Origin: CAYJPA01 sp964371945
Lineage (GTDB): Bacteria > Chloroflexota > Chloroflexia > Thermomicrobiales > UBA6265
Direction: 5' to 3'
DNA: 29,743 nt
Assembly: GCA_964371945.1 (NCBI GenBank)
Contig: CAYJPA010000078.1
Location: 1 to 29,743, forward strand
In this document: positions 1 to 8,057 of the stretch, piece by piece
Numbering within the stretch: the stretch's first letter is position 1
Layout: each line of letters opens with the position of its first letter
Notes under the pieces: generated by a model
Seen by the model: the letters and a program-made list of their open reading frames with translations, nothing else
Told to the model about the DNA's origin: nothing
Database searches by the model: none
Position numbers and translations under genes: made by a program

Positions 1-119
1 ACTTTGATCAGCGCGGACCCCTCCGCGTAGGGAGCGGCACCGGTAATGATCTCGATCGGCCGCATCTGTTCGGCATCGCGATCATACGAGCGGGTCAGTG
101 TGGGAATGGGTGTCGTCAC
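1..119 (-). CDS. rph: Ribonuclease PH, N-terminal fragment (runs off the window edge)
   Basis: Reading leftward from a GTG at 119, the 39 complete codons give a start such as LTRSYDRDAEQMRPIEI followed by an AEGSALIKV motif. This is the conserved opening of RNase PH (R-x-x-d-R-x-x-x-x-R-P, then AEGS). RNase PH is a phosphorolytic 3'-5' exonuclease that trims tRNA 3' ends using phosphate. The catalytic core lies beyond the window. The GTG overlaps the rarA stop codon in a GTGA arrangement, so the two genes are probably translationally coupled. A GGAGAT lies about nine bases upstream of the GTG and serves as ribosome binding site. The identification rests on about 30 residues, but the motif order is distinctive. 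Confidence 0.8.
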   Translation of the reverse strand, partial: MTTPIPTLTRSYDRDAEQMRPIEIITGAAPYAEGSALIK

Positions 120-1501
120 GAAACTGGATCTCCATCTCCGGTTGGTTCGGCACTGTCGCTGTCGCCGGGCAGAGTGGCCGCATACACGTCTTGAACGCGC
201 TTCATGCGTTCAGTTAGTTCCCGCTCAAACCCGCGGTCGGTCGGTTGATAGTAGCGCCTACCGGCCAGCCGCTCGGGCAGATTTTGCTGGCCGACGATGC
301 CGCCTTCGAAATCGTGCGCGTAGCGGTAGCCTTTGCCGTATCCCAAATCCTTCATCAATCCGGTTGGCGCATTGCGTAAGTGAATCGGAACAGGATCGTT
401 GCGCGTTTCGGCGACATCGCGCTGCGCCTCGCCGTACGCACGATAGACGGCATTGCTCTTTGGCGCGAGCGCAAGGAAAACAACCAACTCGGCCAGGGCG
501 AGCGCTCCTTCGGGCAAACCGATGAAGTGAACGGCTTGTTGTGCGGCCATCGCCAGCTGCAGGGCCCGCGGCTCCGCCAGTCCGACATCTTCGGACGCGA
601 ATCGCACCATGCGACGCGCGACGTAGAGCGGATCGTCCCCACGCTCCAGCATCCGAGCGAGCCAGTAAAGCGCGGCATCCGGGTCGGAGCCCCGAATCGT
701 TTTGTGCAGCGCGGAGATGGCGTCGAAATGATCGTCACCGCTCTTGTCATACGTCGCGGCTCGCCGTTGAGCGGCCGCCTGAACGAGATCGACTGTAACC
801 TTCGGATATTCGCCGACACCGGCGCCGATCGCCGCGTATTCAAGCGTGTTCAGCGCGTAGCGGGCGTCGCCGTTCGCGAGATTGACCAGGAATTCGAGCG
901 CGTCGTCGTCAACTGCAATGCGCTGTTTGCCGAGACCGCGCTCGGTGTCGGTCAGTGCACGTTCGACCAGTGTGCGGACGTTGTCATCGGTTAGCGCGCC
1001 CAGGACGATCACCCGTGACCGGGAGAGTAGGGGAGAGTTCACTTCAAACGACGGATTCTCAGTTGTGGCGCCAATCAGGATGACCGTGCCGTCTTCGACG
1101 TGTGGCAAGATCGCGTCCTGTTGCGCCTTGTTGAAGCGATGGATCTCGTCGATGAAGAGCACGGTGCGCTGCCCATGCATTCCCAGGCGGTCGGCGGCTT
1201 CCTTGATCGCGGCGCGCAGGTCAGCGACTCCAGATGTAACGGCGCTCATTGAGGCGAAATGCGCCTTCGTGGTCGAGGCCACGATTCTAGCCAGGGTCGT
1301 TTTCCCGGATCCCGGCGGACCCCACAGGATGATCGACGAGAGGCGATCGGCTTCAATCGCTTTGCGCAGCAGGGTTCCGGGCCCCACGATGGATTCGTGA
1401 CCGGCTAACTCGTCAAGCGAGCGGGGACGCATCCGGGTCGCAAGGGGTGCCCGGCTGGAGAGCTGCTCCTTGCGGTTGGCTTCAAAGAGGTCCATGGTCA
1501 T
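116..1501 (-). CDS. rarA: Replication-associated recombination protein A (RarA/MgsA), AAA+ ATPase
   Basis: This 461-residue AAA+ ATPase belongs to the RarA/MgsA/WRNIP1 family, which acts at stalled replication forks and is related to clamp-loader subunits. Visible motifs are the N-terminal MRPRSLDELAGHESIVG block (about 24-40), Walker A GPPGSGKTT (61-69), Walker B VLFIDEIHRFNKAQQD (about 114-129) and the sensor-1 GATTENPSFEVN (about 144-155). The C-terminal half carries the family tetramerisation region, with GSDPDAALYWLARMLERGDD and the terminal GYKYAHDFEGG-like segment, here GYRYAHDFEGG. Length is normal for the family. The ATG at 1501 has a GGAGGGG seven bases upstream. It follows the small coiled-coil gene by 43 bases and overlaps rph, so a minus-strand operon is likely. 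Confidence 0.97.
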   Translation of the reverse strand: MTMDLFEANRKEQLSSRAPLATRMRPRSLDELAGHESIVGPGTLLRKAIEADRLSSIILWGPPGSGKTTLARIVASTTKAHFASMSAVTSGVADLRAAIKEAADRLGMHGQRTVLFIDEIHRFNKAQQDAILPHVEDGTVILIGATTENPSFEVNSPLLSRSRVIVLGALTDDNVRTLVERALTDTERGLGKQRIAVDDDALEFLVNLANGDARYALNTLEYAAIGAGVGEYPKVTVDLVQAAAQRRAATYDKSGDDHFDAISALHKTIRGSDPDAALYWLARMLERGDDPLYVARRMVRFASEDVGLAEPRALQLAMAAQQAVHFIGLPEGALALAELVVFLALAPKSNAVYRAYGEAQRDVAETRNDPVPIHLRNAPTGLMKDLGYGKGYRYAHDFEGGIVGQQNLPERLAGRRYYQPTDRGFERELTERMKRVQDVYAATLPGDSDSAEPTGDGDPVS

Positions 1502-1544
1502 GGCTCATCCCCTCCACGGACGGATCGGGGACGCGCAAGCGGAT

Positions 1545-1742
1545 TCAATGGGGCTTGCCGTTGTCATTCTCCTCGAGTGCGTCTATTTGTTCGTTCAATT
1601 CTTCGATCTTGCGTTCCGCTTCGCTCACGGACGAGATGCCTAATTCGGCCATATCCTCGATCAGCTCTTCATATCGATCCAATAGATCGTAGAGACGGAA
1701 GAGCTCGCTTTCGCCTTTGCCATTGGACGAGCGCTTCACCAT
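1545..1742 (-). CDS. Small charged coiled-coil protein of unknown function
   Basis: This is a 65-residue acidic protein beginning MVKRSSNGKGESELFRLYD and running into a heptad-like helical stretch rich in Glu and Leu (YEELIEDMAELGISS, then AERKIEELNEQIDALEEND). I do not recognise a named family. A short coiled-coil or helical hairpin is the only structural statement I can support. A longer version starting at 1808 would overlap the upstream membrane gene by 32 bases. The ATG at 1742 was chosen because GGAAGG lies nine bases before it and it sits just after the upstream stop. The position between a membrane protein and rarA suggests co-transcription but gives no function. Confidence 0.7.
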   Translation of the reverse strand: MVKRSSNGKGESELFRLYDLLDRYEELIEDMAELGISSVSEAERKIEELNEQIDALEENDNGKPH

Positions 1743-1776
1743 GGTGGGCTGCCTTCCGTTGGGAGCACGTGGCTGT

Positions 1777-2748
1777 CTAAAGCGTGATGGCGAGAATAGT
1801 GAGTCCAACGACGCTGACTAATCCATACTCGATGAGCTCGCGTTCACCGACAGTTTGACGCTCTACCTGGGCGGTGAGAAGTCCGCAAACCGCGAAGAAG
1901 CAGACCAGCAAGGCGGCCCCACCGGTCCAGCCATGGGTCGGCCACCAGTTGATCACCAATGTCGCTTCCGCCATCACGCCCCCACCCAGGAGCGCATAGA
2001 GCACGCTCCTGGTTGGTTCGGAGCCACCGCGATCGAGCGATTCGAGGAACAAGATCCCGGCCAGGACAGCGACGATCGGCACGCCGATCCAGCCGGACAT
2101 CTTGTTGAGATAGACCGCGCTGAGGGCGAGAAACGCCATCAAGTGGATGATCAACGTGTGGATCGTGGACGCGGTTCGATTGTTGGATTCGTAGGCATCG
2201 TCGAGAAGATCGCGCGCGAGCAATCCACCAGCGACTCCGAAAAACGCGATCGCTGGTCCGGCGATCAACATCAAACGGTTGTGGTAGGTCGCGACCATGA
2301 GAATCGCCGTCGCTTCCGCGGCGAACGGAATCGTCCAGGCGGTCGGTAGAGGGGTGTGTCGTCTGGTCGTTCCAAGAGACTCGGCCGCCCTGGCTGCGGT
2401 GAACTCAGAATATTGAGCACCCAGGCCCGCCAGGATACAAAAGATAACCGCCAAACCCCAAAAGAGAGGGTTCGTGGTTTCCGTAAGCGGAACGCCGGTG
2501 GCGGTCGGTGTTTCGCCGGAGGCCATGATTGCGAGCGCGAGCACGGCGGCGGCAGACGCGAGACTGACAAAGATGCCGCGGCCGTACGCGGGCGGGCGGA
2601 CGATTTCCATGGCCGAGCCCGGTGCAGCTCCACTACTCTGCACGGTGGCGCCGAGACCCTCGACTCCGCCGGACGCACCAGACTCACTCGATTGTGCCGG
2701 GGAGCTCCCCGCATCGAACGCCATGCCCATCCTCGTTTCCCGCCGCAT
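1777..2748 (-). CDS. Polytopic membrane protein of unknown function
   Basis: A protein of up to 323 residues with a soluble, Ser/Gly/Ala-rich N-terminal tail of about 55 residues, followed by roughly eight or nine hydrophobic segments. Examples are IFVSLASAAAVLALAIMA, LFWGLAVIFCILAGLGA, IAFFGVAGGLLARDLLDD, VPIVAVLAGILFLESLDR and GGAALLVCFFAVCGLLTA. No catalytic or transport motif is apparent. It resembles uncharacterised membrane proteins I associate with Chloroflexota, but I cannot name the family with confidence. The start is uncertain: the ATG at 2748 has a very short AGGG spacing, whereas the ATG at 2724 has GAGG six bases upstream and may be the true start. It lies between tsaC and the small coiled-coil gene on the same strand. 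Confidence 0.8.
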   Translation of the reverse strand: MRRETRMGMAFDAGSSPAQSSESGASGGVEGLGATVQSSGAAPGSAMEIVRPPAYGRGIFVSLASAAAVLALAIMASGETPTATGVPLTETTNPLFWGLAVIFCILAGLGAQYSEFTAARAAESLGTTRRHTPLPTAWTIPFAAEATAILMVATYHNRLMLIAGPAIAFFGVAGGLLARDLLDDAYESNNRTASTIHTLIIHLMAFLALSAVYLNKMSGWIGVPIVAVLAGILFLESLDRGGSEPTRSVLYALLGGGVMAEATLVINWWPTHGWTGGAALLVCFFAVCGLLTAQVERQTVGERELIEYGLVSVVGLTILAITL

Positions 2749-2827
2749 CGTACCCTGAAAACGACAGGCACGTCATCTGCTTAGCCCGCTGGCGCATCAA
2801 TGGCTCACCCGGCGACGATGGGCTGGA

Positions 2828-3508
2828 TTACTGCCACTTGTCACCAGATCTAATCTCCGCCCAAGCCGCGATCAGATCGCCGGCCGGAATGGCGCCGTCT
2901 CGAAGGATACGCAGCTCATTATCGAGAAACTCGATGACCGACGACGGCACGCCCCCAGGGCAGATTCCGCCATCGAGAATCAGATCCAGATCGTCACCAA
3001 TCGATCCCGCGACTTCTTGTGCATCGCAGGCCGGCTCGTGACCGCTTCGATTGGCGCTGGTACAGGCGACCGCGCCGCCCGCTCGATTGATGACTTCGAT
3101 CGCCAATGGGTGATTCGGCATCCGCAGTCCGACAGTCGATCCTCCGGCGGTCACTTCGACCGGCATGCCTGGGAGCGCGGGCACGACAATCGTAAGTGGA
3201 CCCGGCCAATATCGATCGAGCAAGATTTCGATATCGTCGTCGATCCCGTCAGTCAGATGCTGGGCGGTTTCGGGCGAGGCTACAAGCACCGGCAATGGGA
3301 TATCCAACGGGCGGCTCTTGATTTCGTAGAGGCGGCGGAGCGCGGCGGGATGGGCCAATGATGCCGCGATGCCGTAGACGGTATCGGTCGGGAAGGCAAT
3401 CACACCCCCGGAGGCGAGCTGCTCGGCAGCCCACTCGATCGCGCGAGGCGAGGAGTATTCGAGGATCACGACTCGTGCTTCTTCGTTCACTGCCTTCATC
3501 ATCCCCAC
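2828..3508 (-). CDS. tsaC: L-threonylcarbamoyladenylate synthase (Sua5/YrdC/YwlC/TsaC family)
   Basis: A YrdC-domain enzyme that makes threonylcarbamoyl-AMP from threonine, bicarbonate and ATP, the first step of t6A37 modification of ANN-decoding tRNAs. Diagnostic blocks are GVIAFPTDTVYGIAAS (about 34-49), YEIKSRPLDIPLPVLV (about 61-76), RYWPGPLTIVVPA (about 99-111), STVGLRMPNHP (about 123-133), GGAVACTSANRSG (about 143-155) and the C-terminal SSVIEF-LRDGAIP. It is the short form: 226 residues without the extra Sua5 domain. The listed start is a GTG directly after the uvrC stop. In-frame ATGs at 3502 and 3499 are equally plausible because AGGTGG sits just before them. It lies directly downstream of uvrC with no spacer. 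Confidence 0.95.
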   Translation of the reverse strand: MGMMKAVNEEARVVILEYSSPRAIEWAAEQLASGGVIAFPTDTVYGIAASLAHPAALRRLYEIKSRPLDIPLPVLVASPETAQHLTDGIDDDIEILLDRYWPGPLTIVVPALPGMPVEVTAGGSTVGLRMPNHPLAIEVINRAGGAVACTSANRSGHEPACDAQEVAGSIGDDLDLILDGGICPGGVPSSVIEFLDNELRILRDGAIPAGDLIAAWAEIRSGDKWQ

Positions 3509-5344
3509 CTACAGATTCGATTTGATCTGGACGGCGACCGAAGAGCCAACCCCATCGACCGCCGCGATCTCCGCAAGAGTTGCTTCGCGCATCGCCTTGA
3601 TCGATCCGAAATGCTTCAGCAAGGCTTTCTTTCGTTTTGGACCAACTCCAGGAATGTCGTCGAGCGACGATTTGAAGGTCGCTCTCGATCGCTTTTGGCG
3701 ATGGAATGTGACGGCAAATCGATGCGCCTCATCTCGTGTTCGCTGCACAAGATAGAGCGCCTGAGAGTCGCGAGGCAGCAGGATCGAGACCGGTTGTCCG
3801 GGCAAAAAAATCTCTTCATTCTCTTTCGCCAGTCCGCAGATCGGAACTGACATACCGACCTCGTTGAGCGTTTCAAGTGCCGAGCTGAGTTGGCCTTTGC
3901 CGCCGTCCACGATCACCAGATCGGGCAGCTTCGTCCATTTGCCTTCGTGCTCTTCGTCCACCTCCACGGAGCGTTTGAAACGCCGGCGGATGACTTCCTG
4001 CATCATCGCAAAGTCGTTGGAGCCTTCGACGGTTTTGATCGCGAAACGCCGGTACTCGCGCTTCGCGGGTTTCCCATCTTCGAACACAACCATGCTGGCC
4101 ACAGGATTCGTACCCTGGATGTTGGAGATATCGAAACACTCGATCCGGAGTGGCAAGCGTGGCAAGTCCAGCGCTTCTGCCAGTTCCGCGAGCGCGGCGG
4201 TGATGCGTTGATCATCCGACAAGAACTTCAAGCGGCTCTGTTCGAGATTATCGATTGCGCTCTTGGCCACCATCGCGACCAGACCGCGCTTGTCGCCTCG
4301 CTGGGGCACGGTGAGCGCGACTTTGCCGCCGCGGCGTGCTCGCAGCCACTCTTCAATGATCGGTGCATCGGCCTCTGGAAGGTTGTATTGCATCATGATG
4401 ATGGGCGGCACCACGGCCGCATCCAGATAGAATTGACTGACGAAACTGGAGAGAATCTGGTCGGGTGTATCCTCGACCATCGCCTGCATCGGGAAGAATT
4501 CGCTCCCCAAAATTTTGCCGTTCCGGAGAAATCCGACCTGAACCCCCGCGTCGCCTCCAGCGCCCTGAGCCACCGCGACGATATCGGCGTTGGTGCCATT
4601 TGGACTGACGATCTTTTGCCGCTCGAGGATATGTTTGACGGCATTCATGCGATCCCGGAGCTCTGCCGCGCGCTCGAAGTTCCAGGCATCGGACGCCTGC
4701 TGCATCTCCTCTTCAAGCGGGTCGAGGATTTCGTCACCGCGCCCGTTCAAGAACAGGGCAGCGCTCTCGATCGAGAGCATGTAAGTGTCGCGATCGACCG
4801 CGCTGATGCACGGCGCGGTGCACTGGTGCAGGTGGTAGTAAAGGCAGACCTCATCGTGACCGGTGATCTTTTTTTCGCACTTGCGATATGGGAAGAGCCG
4901 GTTGAGCAAGTTCAGCGTTTTGTACGCGTTGCCCGCCGACGTGTATGGACCGAAATAGCGGCCTCCGTCCTGCACGATCAGCCGGGTTGAGATGATTCTT
5001 GGCCACTCCTCATCCGTGATCTTGAGATACGGATACGTTTTGCTGTCCTTCAGCATCACGTTGTATTTGGGCTGAAGTTTTTTGATCAGCTCGTTTTCGA
5101 GGATCAAGGCTTCAGTGGCGGTATCGGTTCGGATCACCTCGTAGTCGACGATATGGCTGACCAGCTCCCTGGTCTTGCGATCCAAGCCGCTCGGTGACTG
5201 GAAGTAGGAGCGAACGCGATTCCGAAGGGCGATCGCTTTGCCGACGTAGATCACGTCGCCGCGAACGTCCTTCATGAGGTAGACGCCGGGCTGGGTTGGA
5301 AGTCCGCCGAGTCGCTTTGAAAAGTCAGGACGTTCGATTCTCAT
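3509..5344 (-). CDS. uvrC: Excinuclease ABC subunit C (UvrC)
   Basis: UvrC makes the dual incisions on either side of a DNA lesion after UvrA/UvrB recognition. The 611-residue product has the full layout: an N-terminal GIY-YIG nuclease (GVYLMKDVRGDVIYVGKA, about 19-36), a UVR helical hairpin that contacts UvrB (NFERAAELRDRMNAVKHIL, about 225-243), the RNase H-like 5' nuclease domain with ECFDISNIQG carrying a catalytic Asp (about 400), and C-terminal helix-hairpin-helix repeats (DIPGVGPKRKKALLKHFGS and AVDGVGSSVAVQI). The start at 5344 (MRIERPDF) is where family similarity begins. It overlaps the upstream gene by 20 bases and has no Shine-Dalgarno. A TATACT lies six bases before the ATG, so a leaderless transcript is possible. 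Confidence 0.96.
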   Translation of the reverse strand: MRIERPDFSKRLGGLPTQPGVYLMKDVRGDVIYVGKAIALRNRVRSYFQSPSGLDRKTRELVSHIVDYEVIRTDTATEALILENELIKKLQPKYNVMLKDSKTYPYLKITDEEWPRIISTRLIVQDGGRYFGPYTSAGNAYKTLNLLNRLFPYRKCEKKITGHDEVCLYYHLHQCTAPCISAVDRDTYMLSIESAALFLNGRGDEILDPLEEEMQQASDAWNFERAAELRDRMNAVKHILERQKIVSPNGTNADIVAVAQGAGGDAGVQVGFLRNGKILGSEFFPMQAMVEDTPDQILSSFVSQFYLDAAVVPPIIMMQYNLPEADAPIIEEWLRARRGGKVALTVPQRGDKRGLVAMVAKSAIDNLEQSRLKFLSDDQRITAALAELAEALDLPRLPLRIECFDISNIQGTNPVASMVVFEDGKPAKREYRRFAIKTVEGSNDFAMMQEVIRRRFKRSVEVDEEHEGKWTKLPDLVIVDGGKGQLSSALETLNEVGMSVPICGLAKENEEIFLPGQPVSILLPRDSQALYLVQRTRDEAHRFAVTFHRQKRSRATFKSSLDDIPGVGPKRKKALLKHFGSIKAMREATLAEIAAVDGVGSSVAVQIKSNL

Positions 5345-6179
5345 GACGTAAGTATAAGCCGCGCGGGTGTTCGGATTGACTTGATTCGACGCCGATTCGG
5401 GCAAGCATGGTAGACGCAAACGAGTGAAATGCCGACGCCGCTGGAACCGTGGGATCGCCGGTCCAGATTGCGCCGGCCGTGATCAAGGCAGGCAATTGAA
5501 CCCCGAGCTTCAGTTCGGAGGCATGCTGAACCAGCGGGTTTTCCCAGGGACCGGCTTGCTCTTCAAAGGGATTGCCGGTCAATTGCTGCATCGCGAGCCC
5601 GGCCAGCTCGGCGGCGATTTGATCGTCGCTTGCGACGATCAGCGGGAAACCGCGCCACTTTGCGAAGACCAGAATGAGCCCCGGTCGGACCGCGGATGCG
5701 ATCTCGGCGGTCAATCCGTCGCGAGCGTCCGACAGCCAAGCGCCGGTGCGTTGCCGCGGATGCGCGAATCTGGCCCAAATGCCGATCGCGATCGGGTCGC
5801 GGGGCGACTGCTTTGGCGGCAAGTCGCTAATCGCGATCAAGGCGGATGCCTCCTCAATGGACGCCGGGAGCCAGACTCGCTCGAGCCGACCGGCCGGAGC
5901 AAGGAGCTCGATGGCGATCCATTTGGTTTGGCGGGACCTGAGCCAGGCGCCCGCGGTGGTAACTGGAGGAAGCGTCACTCTGGCGGAGATACCGCGTCGT
6001 TTCAGTGCCGCCGCAACCAGTGGACCAGGTGCTCCGGCCTGTTCGTGGAGCGCGCGATGCGCGAGCGCCAGTATCACGGTGGATGAGCTGAGCCAGTCAT
6101 GATGATCGAGGATTGAGTTGAGAACGATCGATATGTCGTCGCCTGCTGAGATGATCAAGTTTGCTGAATCTGCTGACAC
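5325..6179 (-). CDS. Hypothetical protein, possibly DUF362-like
   Basis: A 284-residue soluble protein, alanine- and leucine-rich, without signal peptide or membrane segment. I do not recognise it firmly. The C-terminal arrangement (RPGLILVFAKWRGFPLIVASDDQIAAELAGL, split here as RPGLILVFAKW, then PLIVASDDQIAAELAGL, then NPLVQHASELKLGV) recalls DUF362-type proteins, where a 'private use then D-x-V-A-x-D then G-L-G' pattern occurs. The Cys residues and metal motifs of many relatives are absent, so this is a weak resemblance only. The start is a GTG at 6179 with no clear ribosome binding site. Its end overlaps the uvrC start by 20 bases, so the two are probably co-expressed. It is transcribed divergently from the DUF2064-like gene at 6371. 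Confidence 0.6.
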   Translation of the reverse strand: MSADSANLIISAGDDISIVLNSILDHHDWLSSSTVILALAHRALHEQAGAPGPLVAAALKRRGISARVTLPPVTTAGAWLRSRQTKWIAIELLAPAGRLERVWLPASIEEASALIAISDLPPKQSPRDPIAIGIWARFAHPRQRTGAWLSDARDGLTAEIASAVRPGLILVFAKWRGFPLIVASDDQIAAELAGLAMQQLTGNPFEEQAGPWENPLVQHASELKLGVQLPALITAGAIWTGDPTVPAASAFHSFASTMLARIGVESSQSEHPRGLYLRHENRTS

Positions 6180-6370
6180 AACCGCAAAACCCTAAATTTG
6201 GTGTCCACGGGGACAAGACATGCATATCGACTGCATCAGACCGCCAGAAGTTAGTGAATGTACAAAGCGAGCTGCCAGGGATCACGACTTGCCATGACCC
6301 TACAATGATGGCATCGATTCGAGTCTGACACGCGGCGGTCATTCACCGTTCTACATAGGGCTAAACCGGA

Positions 6371-7036
6371 TTGGAATCGAGTGACGTGATTGATCGCCGG
6401 CAAATCAGGACCTCGCCACGGCAGGCAGTCGTCGCGCTATTTGAACCGGATGCCTCCGCTTGGCGTGCGCCATTTGTCGTTCCGCTGGCGCTCGATGTCG
6501 TCGGCTCCATGGTTGCCGTCAATGGCGCGACGCTTTCGATCGGGTGCGAATCGCTCGAGGCAGCCGCGTTGATTGCTCCGGAGCTGCAGGTTGGAGTCGA
6601 TCTCTTGGTTCGGCCCGCCAACGTTCCGGGAAAACTGCTCAACTGGCTCGCCAAGCAGCATGCCGAGCGTGGTTTCGAATCGATTGTCTTCGTGGCTGCT
6701 GACATCATCGGCCTATCACCTCGGCTGCTTTCGACCGCACTGAGCGTGCTGGCGACGGAGGATTCGGTAATCGGCTCAACGCCTGGGAGCTTGATCTATC
6801 TCCTCGGCGTGCGGGCAAGAATCCTGGGGAGCACGTCGACTGAGTTGAAATCGGCGATCGAGGTATTCACCGGGTGCGAAGTGTGGCCCAAGGTTGGACG
6901 GCGGGTCGAATGGCGACCACGTTTGCAGGAGCTCGGCTCTGTCGAAGACTTTCGCACGTGTGCAAACGAACATCCGAAGTTCCTGCCCCGCACACTACAT
7001 CTACTTGCGCACAAGCCCGAGCAAGGAGAGCAATGA
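6371..7036 (+). CDS. Degenerate DUF2064-like (glycosyltransferase-fold) protein
   Basis: A 221-residue protein whose centre and C-terminus follow the DUF2064 pattern (GT-A-like fold): FESIVFVAADIIGLSPRLLS corresponds to the family's 'v-x-i-G-s-D-c-P-x-l-x-x-x-l-l', SVIGSTPGSLIYLLGV to 'v-l-G-P-a-x-D-G-G-Y-y-L-i-G', and LQELGSVEDF to the C-terminal 'D-v-D-t-x-e-D-l'. The acidic and double-glycine residues expected in a catalytic member are missing, so a working glycosyltransferase is unlikely. The fold assignment is inference from motif order. Start codons TTG at 6371 or GTG at 6386 are possible; neither has a convincing ribosome binding site. Its stop overlaps the DNA glycosylase ATG (ATGA), which implies translational coupling. 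Confidence 0.65.
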   Translation: MESSDVIDRRQIRTSPRQAVVALFEPDASAWRAPFVVPLALDVVGSMVAVNGATLSIGCESLEAAALIAPELQVGVDLLVRPANVPGKLLNWLAKQHAERGFESIVFVAADIIGLSPRLLSTALSVLATEDSVIGSTPGSLIYLLGVRARILGSTSTELKSAIEVFTGCEVWPKVGRRVEWRPRLQELGSVEDFRTCANEHPKFLPRTLHLLAHKPEQGEQ

Positions 7037-7941
7037 GCGATTCCACGATCCATGTGTTTCCAACGACCGATCGGGCGATCGCGGTTCCGGTCGCGTTTTC
7101 ATTGGCCGAAACGTGTGGTCCGGTCATGTGGGGCAAGGGCCGGTGGCCCGGTTCGGACTGGATCGAGCAGTCGTTCGTTTGGGTTGGATGGGAAAGTGAC
7201 TCAGTTTCCGTGCGTTGGGTGCGGCAGGAATTACCGGGGGAGCTTATGGTCGGTGGTTTGCGAAGCCGAGACCAGGACGAGCGATGGCTCAGCGATGTTT
7301 TGGGAGTCAATCGGGTGGTACCGCGGATCGATGATCCGGTTATTGCCGAGATCGCCGCGCGCTTTCCCGGCGTCCGCCCTTATTGTGGAGCGTCACTGTT
7401 CGACAGCATTGTTGGCTGCATCGCGGGGCAAAGCATTACGGTGCAAGCCGCCGCGGTGACCGAGGCGCGGATTTGCGCGCTCGTTCATCCAGGAGTTGAG
7501 ACCGCCGGACGACGATTTTGGCCCTCGCCATTGCCGGCGCAATTGGCCGCGCTGGAGCCGGCGACGGTTCGCACGACTGGTGTGACCTGGAAACGGGCCG
7601 AGGCCATCGTTGCGGCGGCGCGCGCACAACTCGCCGGGGTTTTGCCGGCCGATGACGAAGCCCGTGCGGACCCGGATGCGGCAAGAGTGGCGCTCCGCAA
7701 ACTGCCGCTCGTCGGCGCCTGGACCGCGGAATCGGTGCTGCTATGGGGTCTGGGCCTTGACGATGCTTTCCCTCCCAATGATGCCGCGCTGCTCAGGGCG
7801 GCGCGACTTGCCTACGGCGCTCCCGAGCTGGATCATCGAGGTCTCGAGAAATTGGCGGAGAACTGGCGTCCTGGGCGAGCGTGGGCGTCACGCTGGCTCT
7901 GGATTGCAATGTTCGGCACCCCAATGGCGCTGGGAAGTTGA
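7033..7941 (+). CDS. DNA-3-methyladenine glycosylase II (AlkA-type, HhH-GPD superfamily)
   Basis: A 302-residue base-excision repair enzyme that removes alkylated purines. The helix-hairpin-helix is LRKLPLVGAWTAESVLLWGL (about 221-240), followed by FPPNDAALLRAAR, where Asp250 matches the catalytic aspartate of AlkA (FLPDD context). Upstream, LFDSIVGCIAGQSITVQAA (about 122-140) is the conserved 'i-x-x-Q-q-i-s-x-x-A-A' helix. The C-terminal WRPGRAWASRWLW is the usual AlkA ending. There are no Fe-S cysteines, which argues against EndoIII or MutY. The N-terminal ~100 residues are divergent, as is common for AlkA. The start ATG at 7033 overlaps the previous stop, and AAGGAGAG sits just before it. 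A longer frame starting at 6874 is ruled out by the upstream gene. Confidence 0.9.
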   Translation: MSDSTIHVFPTTDRAIAVPVAFSLAETCGPVMWGKGRWPGSDWIEQSFVWVGWESDSVSVRWVRQELPGELMVGGLRSRDQDERWLSDVLGVNRVVPRIDDPVIAEIAARFPGVRPYCGASLFDSIVGCIAGQSITVQAAAVTEARICALVHPGVETAGRRFWPSPLPAQLAALEPATVRTTGVTWKRAEAIVAAARAQLAGVLPADDEARADPDAARVALRKLPLVGAWTAESVLLWGLGLDDAFPPNDAALLRAARLAYGAPELDHRGLEKLAENWRPGRAWASRWLWIAMFGTPMALGS

Positions 7942-7972
7942 CATCGCGGTCACGTTCGGCACGGTTGGCTCG

Positions 7973-8002
7973 TTGCCGCTCAGAAAACGCGCCGTCTATA
8001 CT
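7973..8002 (+). promoter_or_regulatory. Predicted sigma-70-type promoter for the DedA gene
   Basis: TTGCCG at 7973-7978 and TATACT at 7997-8002 are separated by 18 bases and lie 56 bases before the DedA start codon, in the 116-base spacer after the glycosylase gene. Both hexamers match the -35 and -10 consensus at four or five of six positions. The reading comes from sequence alone. Confidence 0.5.
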
Positions 8003-8057
8003 CGCCGGGTTCGATCACCGTACGGAACGAGCGTCTGGTTTTCAGCAGAGAGCGTGC

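Noticed and set aside
3890..4990. 366-residue plus-strand frame opposite uvrC
   Set aside because: It is antisense to a full, motif-complete uvrC and has no family resemblance.
6097..6342. 81-residue minus-strand frame in the spacer before the DUF2064-like gene
   Set aside because: It overlaps the N-terminus of the 5325-6179 gene, has no ribosome site, and its residue composition is not protein-like.
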